64,000 bases of DNA from Pomacea canaliculata (Eukaryota; Mollusca; Gastropoda; Architaenioglossa; Ampullariidae), in contig NC_037597.1 of NCBI RefSeq assembly GCF_003073045.1, forward strand, positions 3,224,190-3,288,189. Reading direction: 5' to 3'. This document shows positions 10,834-20,900 of the stretch, one piece after another; within the stretch, counting starts at the first letter, position 1; the number at the start of each line of letters is the position of its first letter. The position numbers and the translations under genes were made by a program. Below the pieces are notes generated by a model. It worked only from the letters and a program-made list of their open reading frames with translations, was not told the DNA's origin and made no database searches.

Positions 10834-13800
10834 TCAAATAACAGCAGCATGAACACTTCTAAGTTTTCCATAGACTTTAGCTGGGGGACTCCCTGCAAAA
10901 GACCAACAACAAATCTTTAGCATGCATCCCTAAACAAAATTGATAAATAAATTAGGATCACAATCTAGAACATGTAAGTTGCATTAAACTAAAGATTTCT
11001 TAAAATGAAATAAACGATCTGCTGCATTATCAGTCAAGCTATAAAGAAAACAATGCCGAACGTATAAATAAAATGGCAAATAATCAACAGGGCATAGCAT
11101 TGGAAAACTTGAGTTCCGCTTACAGGGTCGGGGTCCAGGGGCCGACGTACCCCTGGTGGGGTGTAGGGGCAAAACCCCTACTGGGGGGTCAGCTGAAAGA
11201 TTTTCAGTTTTTGAAGCATTAATTTCACCCTTTTCCTGCAATGTTTTGCAAATATTTTCATTCACAATAACATTAACAAGACACACACACACATGTATAC
11301 CAAACATAAATCCATTGGGACCAATGAAACACACACACACAAATTATACTTATATAATTATTTACTTGGCTGTCAATAAAACTAGCAGGAATTGTCACAA
11401 TATCAGCTTGCGTTGGTTTTTTTTTCTATGCACTGTCAAAACTAAAGAATGAAGACAGCTTTGTTTGCTTCTTTGGTTTGTCTGCGACAACTGTCACAAT
11501 GTTCAACTACTTGGTCAGCGTTTTGAATATCCTCCCCAGCACCCTTCTGGCTGCTGACAACATTCACTCCTTGGTTAGCATCTTCATTATCCTTGACACT
11601 TTACTAGGCTGTCAATAAAAACTAGCAGGAATTGTCACAATATCAGTTTGCATTGTTTTCTTTTCTATGCACAGTCAAATCTAAAGAATGAAGACAGCTT
11701 TGCTTGCTTCTTTGGTTTGTCTGCGACAACTGCCACATCAACTAATTGGTCAGATATATCCTCCCCAGCATCCTCCTGGCTGTTGACAACATTATCCTTG
11801 ACAGCATCTGCTTTCTGGCCGTTGACAACCCTTTCTTGGTCAGGATTGTCATTCTGGCTGTTTGTTTTCTGCTTCTTGCTAGATTTTCTTTCGAGCACTG
11901 CTTCATCCAGTATTTTCCTTTTTCTTTTGCTTTAGACGGCAGTTTCTGATCAGGTTCCAAGCCCATTTCATGGCAAAGTTTGTTCCTGGTTTCCTGGTTT
12001 GTGGCTTTTCTTTCTTCATTGTCAATCCAAGCATTCCTCATGTTCTCAACTAGCTGCTTGCTCACAGGTTCTTTGATGGGGTCTGCCTTAGCAAAGTACT
12101 CCACTGCTGTTTTCTTGGCTGTAGCCAGTCTTGACTTCACAGTCTGCATGGCCATGTATGTGTCAACATCCATGTTGGTCTTTTCCTTGGACAGGATCTT
12201 TCCCATCTCGCTGAAGGTGGATTCCACAATTGGCCATGGAAGCAACTGAGCAAGGCTTTTGCTGCTGCACACAGGAGAGGAAACCTGTCCAAAGTTGCAA
12301 CTAAGAGTTAAAGTCTATTCAAACTTACAATCTAAATTACTTACCAGGCAGATGATTCTTCTCTGATCGGCAGATTATTTTCTCCTTGTGAGAAGATGTG
12401 TCACAATGGACTTTGATGGCAGTGAACCCTTTATTCCCGTAGGCTACTTCTTTTCTGCATACATCACAATATGCCTTGCCCACTGCTGCGAGTTTTTTAA
12501 TGCAATGATCGTAGCACAAGATCATAATCTTGGTCTGTTTTCCTTTCTTCCCCTCCTTTTCCGACACGGTAACACTGTATTCTTTTCAAGCCATTCCCAA
12601 TTCCACGAATAACGGGAACCCTTATCGCTGAATAGCTCACCGCGCCGTACGATGTCAGATCTTGCCATCGTCGAACGTACCACAAGCTTTTTCTTTGTAC
12701 TCGCAAATGCCGCGCAGCGTAAGAACTGACTAAAGCCAACACGTGTGGCGCGCAAAGGAAGTAACACAAAATGCAAGAATCGGAGACCGTTTGGGAACCG
12801 GAGACCGTTTGAGTACAAAATGTGCTACTGACGAGGCGAGCGCGATCGGCGTACGCTACTTCGAAATCGGCGTAAGTCAGAAGTCAAGTCGGCGTAAATG
12901 CGCCGAACGGCGTACAATGCTATGCCCTGAATCAAAGTTGTGTTGTTGATCTGCATAAATAACATTAAACAAGTGACTACAAACAACAACAGGTATAAAA
13001 CCCTTACCAAGAATGAGTTTAGAAATTGCCCGTCTGGCACTCAGGATGTTTTGATATGACCCCATGATGTGTACTTTACTGAAATATACAAATACAAATC
13101 ATTGAACATCATAGCACCTTATTCAAGTCCTACAGGAAAACTTGCTGCTTTACAAATTCTATAATTAAAATAGTCACAGCTGACGACAAATGAAGAGCAA
13201 GGATGAAGACGAGCAGCACAGGATTAAACCAAACTAAGATGACAATATAACAAACCAACCGAAGTATGTGGTTGACCATATACACTACTTCAAACGATAG
13301 TATCCACATACATCAGGGGTGGGAACCTTTTCTCCTACAAGAGTCATTTGGATATTCATAACATCATTTGTGGGCCACACAAAAATATCAACTTGAAAAT
13401 TAGCCAGCATTAGGTCAAGCAGTTGTTTTGCAACATGTACACCTCCAGACTGTCTGGCACTGTCTTCAATACAAGCTGCAGACAGCTGATAACAACAAAG
13501 GAACCAGTCACCAAAACAGAAGGGGCACCACATTCCAAATGCACAGAGGCAAGCATGTCGAAAACACACCATCCTCAAGATGTGCACATAAAACAAACTT
13601 CTATACATCATGCTCACATATTAATTTATAACAGCTATCTGAGCTTCACAAAAATTGAAAATAACAGCAATAGAATTCAGGTCTTGCACAACTCACCTCC
13701 CTGCCAACACAATCCTTGTTTTTGTGATGTTTTCTATCATATACCTGGTCTTTCCACTTTTTCCTGCTAACCTGCCAATGGCTCGAGACAAGTGATCTCC

Positions 13801-16800
13801 TTTGAGAGTTTTGACTGAGACCAACAGCAAAGAAAAATTGCATTTTAATTCAATTGCCAAGAATATATATGCAGATCTTATTTGATACTGCAATACTGCC
13901 AAGAAATTTCATATTCTGATCCTGCTTCAAGCATGTAATACGGTTCCCAGTCACTTAATCCCCAGACACTTCATCCCCAACGCTTCATCCTTAAAATGAA
14001 ATTTTAACTATAAAAATTATGAAGCCGGCGAAAAATTTAACTGAAATTCAAATAATTATCTTCATATAAACATCACAATAAGTTTTACAATTAAAATAAA
14101 TATTGAAATACATTAATAATATTCAAATCATGCTATTAACTTCAACGTCATTTGAACCTCTACAACATTAGTTAAAGTATTTTAATTGTAAAACTTATTG
14201 TGATGTTTATATGAAGATAATTATTTGAATTTCAATTAAATTTTTCGCTGGCTTCATAATTTTTATAGTTAAAATTTCATTTTAAGGATGAAGCGTTGGG
14301 GATGAAGTGTGTGGACACCATGTAATACATATCCTGCTGATGTTACGACAATCAAATTTCCCACACAGGTGGAATTATTCAATTCAGGCAATAAATCTAA
14401 TAATTGTATTAAGATCACAAAGCAACTTTATTGCATCAAGTCATACAAAAGTAAAATGCAAAGAATCATCATATACGATCTTTTAAAACCAATTTTTATA
14501 AACAAGAACACACTTCGCTGCATATTATTTATTGGAAATATCTATGCTAATAACTTTTATATGATTTAACTTGCAACAAACAGGCTAATCATAAAGATAG
14601 AAAATAAGCACAGATGTATTTGATCGAAAAATTTGTAAAACGAAGTAGGAAAACCTATTTCAGCTAAAACTCACCATCTTTGATGTCAAAAGATTCTAGA
14701 TAAAGATCATCTAGCCTGATGAGGGCAACTGCATCCTAAGAAAACAAAATAATCAAAACTGCTGGTAACATTTATATAAAATAAAAACTATGTACAGGGG
14801 TGTCTAACATTTTATATCAAGCACATTTCAACTTGATACACACCAATGTAACTTGTAACAAAAAGCAACAAGTATATATGAATTTTCTAGATTATGAACT
14901 ACTCTAATTATCTACAAGAACATAAATTAATAATCCCTTACCTACATGTTTTATAGACTGAGTATATCAGACATCATTGCTAGCTTAGGAACACAAGCGC
15001 CAAAAAATAATAGTTGACAGAATCAAAAGCATGCAAAAATACAGCTCATTTTATCTCCACAAATCAACAGAAAACCACTTACATCAACCTCAAAACCCAG
15101 TGTGAATGCTTTCACAAAATCTGCTGCTTTTTGCAAAGCATTTGCATTTGTTGTGTCTGTACATGTCTGCAAAATAAAGTGAAAGATGAAAATGCTATTA
15201 AAGCTTATGCTAACAATAAAAAGGATACAAAACACCAGCATTGAAACAATTCAGTGTCAATAGTATTAGATGTAATCTGCATCTTCTGCTCTTGGTTATA
15301 AAATACATAATGTTGTAAACTGAATAAAGAGGCCCTGCACAATTAAGGTCAAGCTTTCATGTCTGCTTTGTTTTGTCAAATATTCTCTAATTAACAGCAG
15401 ATGAAAATATCAAATTCTGACACATAAATGGCAAGTTCTGACATATATTGCTGAGAAGTCTGTTAGTTAAATGGTTGGTTCTGTCTAGATAACATCTTTG
15501 TTCAGTGTTGGATACAGACACACAAAAAATAACAAAGAAGACATCACTAAAGGTGTGAAAAGAGGAAAAATACATTGCAAACTGGCAGAAAATATGAAAA
15601 AAGTACTTTCTGTTTTTTTATTTTATAAAAAGAAAAGATATTACCTACCCTTATTTCAACTGTTTTTGTCTTTAAGTTAAAGCGGATCTGCAGTTTAAGA
15701 TGATCCACAACAGGTGTAAATATTTTCATCCATTGATCACGAAGTGGAGTATAACGATGTGGAGGCACTGGAACCTTTCTTACCTCCGTTTTTCTTTCCT
15801 GCACAGAGAAAAACCACAATAAACGAAAGGCAAGTGTATTCCTGTCATATGTCATGGCATGTAATAGTATTTATCTTGCATCCAGTCTCACAACATTTCT
15901 CATCAATCATGTGGTGATGATACGCAGCTGTATTGCTCCACTCCACCGCCTGAGTCTCACTCTGCTACCAGCACCATAGAAGGATGGTGTCAAACAAGCT
16001 TAAACTCAATGATGATAGGAGTGTGAGTATGCTCTTTACAAATTTTGCATTTATTATTATTTATTATTATTATTATATATCATTGTTTTCTCAACTGTAG
16101 CTGTTTAGCATGTGTGTGTACAATATGACACATTTATCAACACAAATTGATCTGTTAGACCATGAGGGAAATAAGTTTGAAAGTCTTCAGAGCTTCTCAT
16201 CACAGCCCTCTAAAAATGGCGTCAAGTAACTGTACACATGCCAAGTCCTATAAAGCACAGGAATCTTTTAGGTCTCTTTGGGATGCTTACTGTTGACAAC
16301 AAACTGAAAAGAAAAGAAGTCAGCAGCACTGGCAAGCCTTTGTCTTTATCGTCAGAAGATTTAGATCATCAGATGAAAAAATTCACTATAAATAGTGGAT
16401 GAAAAGCACATCACTAATGGTAAGGGTGGGGAGGTGAAAATGGAAATAAAAAATCCTGATCAACCTATTTCTCACCAAGCCTGACAAAATAGAGATTTTG
16501 ACAGCAGACGGGGTAGAAATCTCTTAAGATTTCCCTTTAATTCACTTGGACTACACAGCCCACTCAAGCTACCACCTTGGGAGAGAGCACAGATCTGTTC
16601 ATATATACTGGCTGTTTATAGATAACAAAATGATCAAATCTATAAAACAAGAGACTAATCTATAAAAGTATATGCCAAGAAGGTTGCAGAGAAGGGGGAA
16701 ATATTCAATTTTGTGTTGCACAATGATCCCTAATCTACATTGGAAACCTGACAATGTCAGTGAACTGAAAAATTTACTGGTAATCACTGCAAAGATGAGT

Positions 16801-17552
16801 GTTGTGCACAAGCCAAAACTTGTGGACTACTGCATATTTCACTCGCTACAGTTTATGTGCCCCATCCTGCATAATATAATACTCAGTTAAGTAGCTGTTT
16901 TTCGTCACCATGAGTAATGGTGATTACTTTATAATTGATCAGATATGTGACCATTTCAATTAACGCTTGAAGGAGAAGGCTATCAGAGGATGACATAGTT
17001 TGTGTTCCGCTGCGTGTAACAAACGTTTCATGATACCGTTGGACTTGCTTCATACTTTTTGTATTTACTAAAAAAGTACATTCTCAGGATGCTCTGAAGT
17101 TGCAAATGATAATTCCTGACGATTTTGTACTTCTTGTGTGTCTGTTTTATCCTTCTCCCTTTGGTTTAATAATCGTTTTTAGAAAATATCTACATCTATC
17201 AGTCACACTACTACCCAATGACAGTATGTGTGAGGTTCACTAACATTACATCTTTGCCTAAATAATGATTATAATCTAATACATGTAAAATATCTAATAT
17301 ATACTATACTATAATAACTCTTCCATCATTTTTTATATAATCAAATGTTTAAAATTTACATTGAAACTTACAGACATCTAATTACATGTATATAAAGACT
17401 GACAGATGAGAGTTACGAAAAAAGCCATTAATCGTTTAGTTCAGTTTTATAACTGCTCTCACCGTTGCTGACACTGTGACAGGAGGAAAGGAAGGTCGGA
17501 TGGATTCTGTTCCAGTGTTTGCGGTTTGATCCATTTTTTCATCCGAAGCCAT
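10834..17552 (-). CDS. PNO1: PNO1, RNA-binding ribosome assembly factor (Dim2/Rrp20), seven exons
   Basis: Exons 17552-17463, 15798-15649, 15166-15083, 14735-14675, 13814-13697, 13078-13008 and 10892-10834 sum to 633 nt, with phase kept at every GT-AG junction: 210 residues. PNO1 is a KH-domain protein that holds the 3' end of 18S rRNA and partners the NOB1 nuclease in 40S maturation. Diagnostic blocks are R-Y-T-P-L-R-D-Q-W-M-K-I-F-T-P, I-R-F-N-L-K, K-A-A-D-F-V-K-A-F, L-I-R-L-D-D-L-Y-L-E-S-F, K-G-D-H-L-S-R-A-I-G-R-L-A-G-K, T-R-I-V-L-A and G-S-Y-Q-N-I. The fifth block includes the KH G-x-x-G-like loop. The N-terminus is shorter than in vertebrates. The extreme C-terminus reads K-V-Y-G-K-L-R-S-V-H-A-A-V-I and stops, lacking the usual S-R-S-A-D-R-F ending. 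It shares a divergent promoter with KPTN. Confidence 0.95.
11088..12929 (-). mobile_element. DNA transposon with zinc-finger and hAT-like C-terminal coding, in PNO1 intron 6
   Basis: Both ends carry the identical 15-bp inverted repeat CAGGGCATAGCATTG, flanked by the direct repeat AATCAA (11082-11087, 12930-12935). A 6-bp duplication is unlike canonical hAT (8 bp), so the superfamily is open. Reverse-strand coding: 12337-12567 encodes a Cys2-His2 finger (Y-C-D-V-C ... H-C-D-T-S-S-H). 11742-12272 encodes a hAT-like dimerisation segment (P-W-P-I-V-E-S-T-F-S-E-M-G...A-V-E-Y-F). The catalytic core that should lie between them is absent, and the GTAAGT after the finger and the acceptor before the second part are out of phase. 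The copy is therefore an internally deleted derivative. At least one further frame change lies near 11890. The 1842-bp copy is not autonomous. Confidence 0.75.
11378..11835 (-). repeat. Tandem duplication of the transposon's 3' coding end
   Basis: A segment of about 229 bp beginning GGCTGTCAATAAAA occurs at 11378-11606 and again at 11607-11835. Both copies encode, on the reverse strand, the same tail: V-V-A-D-K-P-K-K-Q-(A/T)-K-L-S-S-F-F, ending at a stop. The Q-x-x-L-x-x-F-F core is a canonical PCNA-interacting (PIP) box. Confidence 0.8.
13941..14318. mobile_element. Long-TIR MITE (MULE-type), in PNO1 intron 4
   Basis: A nearly complete palindrome. The left arm runs from GGTTCCCAGTCACTTAATCC and the right arm ends GGATGAAGTGTGTGGACAC, with arms of more than 100 bp pairing through AAATTTTTCGC and AATTATCTTCATATAAACAT. 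It is flanked by the direct repeat CATGTAATA (13932-13940, 14319-14327), possibly 10 bp with a following C. Long inverted repeats and a 9-10-bp duplication are typical of Mutator-like elements. The left end has one extra CACTTAATCCCCAGA unit. A related copy begins at about 63387, next to a MULE transposase relic. Confidence 0.8.
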
Positions 17553-17914
17553 AACAGAATGCCTAAGTCTCACAAAAATGAACAATATTTCATCTCAATC
17601 CAAACAAGGACACGTGAAGCAACACTTCCGGTTGTTCCCCAGTAGCAACAAGCATCAAGATAAAATATTAAATTTTTTATAATTCATTAAAGTATAATAG
17701 TACAAGAAGTCTAAAAATCTTATTGAATTTTTGAAGGATATATTTTAGTATTTTTAAATAATTTTATTTTTAAAGACATGACTGCTGCTTACATTTGTAA
17801 GAGTAGTCTCCCCTGCATGCTTCGAAGTATGACCCACTGATTTGTAGCAGACTGCACTAAGGGCACTGATTTCGCTCTCTGCGATTATTCGTGCACTTTT
17901 GCAAACAACTCACA
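17553..17914. promoter_or_regulatory. Bidirectional promoter of PNO1 (-) and KPTN (+)
   Basis: The two start codons face away from each other across 362 bp. Near 17626-17634 lies ACTTCCGGT, an ETS-type site usable in either direction. There is no TATA box at a plausible distance from either start. This arrangement would tie a ribosome-assembly factor to an mTORC1 regulator, though co-regulation is an inference. Confidence 0.6.
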
Positions 17915-20900
17915 ATGAACACGACAAAGATTTTTAAGTGGAATGACGCCCATTTCTGTTCGCTATCGTCACAAACTAATGTTTATGGAATGTCAAAAAT
18001 AAGAACTGAAAATAATACAAACAAATTACTAGTGTCCACCATTCACAGGAACTTCTTATCGATAGAATACCAAAAAACTGGTGACAAACTCACTCCACTG
18101 ACTAAAGATATCTTGTTCACATACATTCCAGGTCGGAAAATAAGGTCATATATGCCTAGAAAATAGTTGTAAATATCGATGGTTTAATTTTGAAAATAAA
18201 GATTTTACACATGGACGTGGAAGTTTTAGAGGCTTAAGTTTTAGGCAAGCAGTATAAGTTAATTTTTATTCTGCTTTTCAGGAGATGCAGAGATTGTGTC
18301 CATGGATGCAATGACAAGACTACCTCCGAACAGAGGTCTTGTTGTTGGCATCACTTTTATCAAGGTATCTGTAAATAATGCATAACACATAAGAAATAAA
18401 TTTCAGTTATGTTGAAGAAACTTGTTAACGGATATCTCCAGTGCATCAGATCTTACTTAAACATCAGGACATTTATTAATATGCATTAATCCATACATTA
18501 ATGAGTTTTGTGTACATGAGGCTAATAAAGAATTCTTTAGCAATTTCTGTCCGTACAGCCAGAAGACCAAGAAAATCGACCCATCAGTCAGATGCTTATT
18601 TACTCTGGAGCACCTTTAGGTGAAGAAAATGTGGAGGAAAGCATTGCAGGAGAAAGCAAATTAGAAGTTATGACAGGTAAAGTCTTACTATCCTAATTTT
18701 TTTTTTAGATGAAGAAATTTTAAAATATATATAATTGTTCAGATCTGAGCTTTTGATGTTATGATAGTAATTGCTATCCACTGGAGTTTTGTCCTTCAGT
18801 ATTGGTGTTGCATAAGTAGAAATGTTTCACATTCTTGTGAGGGCTTTTTGTTGGTTTTTTTATGTGTGTTTCTGTATGTGCAGATGGATGCCAACACATT
18901 CATCTGGAGTTCAGACCATTCTTGTTGACACATACTGCGTACGTAATAGAAACACACATTTTTAAGGCTGTGAGCTGTTGTTTAACATATCACTAGTACT
19001 TTTTTATTTGTTAGTGTTGAGTAGTTTGCTATGTGTAAGTTTAGTTTATTCCTTATTGCTCCTTTGAGGAGCATAAGGCCGCAACAACACCTCACTATGT
19101 AGAAGAGTAAACTTGAATGTTTTAGGTTTTTGACCAGAAACTTCTTTAAAATGCTGTCATTGGCAGCTGAGATACCAGTTAAAGATTAACTGAAAAGGAC
19201 ATGTTATATATAAAAATAACTATCTGACTATCTGCTCTTGCAGTAGAATGGTTTTGCAGGTTAACAGTTGCCTTGAATGATTTCTTTCACTCTGGTCAGG
19301 ATGGTAATGAACAGTTTTGATCACAGGTTGAAAATACAGCAGAATACTGAACCCGAGGCTGTCTTTTTACTCAGCGGCTCAGACTGCAAAGTCCACATGT
19401 ATCAAGAGGTGATATTAAAGATTGCTTTTCTTCTGTGTACACCACGGATGTTTCAGATAGGTATTGTAACCGGACTGACCGGCACCCTATCGCTACTAAC
19501 ACCCTAGCGCCAAATCAGTCCGTTCCTCTTTTGTCGGTACAGGGAAGAGGACGGGAGTTCCCTAGGAGAATTTTCCTGTCTAACAAAAATTCTGGCTCTC
19601 GTTAGTCGGGTGCGTCGCCTAGTTCTAACCTGCCTCGCGTTGTGTTCTTTTCTTTTTCCTTCTAAACCTATTTCCATACGCACCCGAGCTACAGCCGACC
19701 TAGGAGCCCACAAAAGACCCTGCTTTACTAACTGCACGTAAAGTGTCCTTTCCGGTTGGTGTGTCAGTTTCGCCGGACCTTCTCGTGTGTTCTCTTCTGC
19801 TGCGTCACGCCTTACTTACACAGGGACAGTACACACACTAGCACTCGCTGACACTACACGCTCACACAAGTACTAAGGTTTAAGACATAGATTTATTTAC
19901 AAAACATACACCTAACAGCAAAACAACTACCAAACTTATACTACCCTATCCTACCTACAGAGAACCTAACACCTAGCTCAACACCCAAGGGAGGGAAAAG
20001 GAAAGAGACTGAGCGTCGCGAGCCGCTTTTACCAGCGGACCAGATGCATATTTCAGCGCCTTGGTACTTCTCGCTAACTCAAGTCTCCAACCGTTCTAAC
20101 TGCCATGCCGGCAGGACCAATTCTCGTCTCTAGAGAAAAGGCGCGGACGCTGCTGTGCGCCCGCATTTTGTACAGGGCAGCTTGGGTTCTACGTCACCCG
20201 CAGTTGCTGCCCTGTCTCGCGCTGCGCGCCGCTCGCGCGACCACGCGTGGGGTGGGAGGGGATGTGGGGTGGAGGGACTAGACACTGTCAGCAGTACCGC
20301 TGACCGAAACTAGCGCTCCCGCTACACTATCAAGGCCATATGGAAAGTCATTTAGGTTAGAGCTGCATTACTTCACAACTGAAACCTCAATATCCTGTTC
20401 AAAATTGTGTCTGTTGCTTCATGACAATTTAACCAAAAACAAACCAAAAAACTTCAAAAACTTGATGTTACTTTTTTTTTCACAACAGTCTTTTTTTATC
20501 CTCACAAAGTGTGTGATTATCTGTTTATGGCATGATATAATTTATCATTTTCTTTATCAGATTCCTGCAGAGCATGGATTCAGAGAGGAACCATGCGAGT
20601 GCTACTTTCCTGAATTTGTTAATTTAAATAACAGGTAAGTTTTTGAAAAGTATGTGCAGGACACATTTATTTACCTATTTAAAAACTACACCAGATATAA
20701 GTAATTAATTTTAAAAAATCATACATTAAGACTAGTTGCTGCAGTGGATGTTTTATCAAATCCTTGCAGATATTCTGGTGAAATCTGGCTTTTTTTGTTC
20801 TTAAACCAGTGTACTTCAGCTGGTCATAAAGACAACTGATTGCAGTCACAGATTAACCGCCATAGGACTACAAGATGGAGAAGTCAGGGTTACTTTAGTT

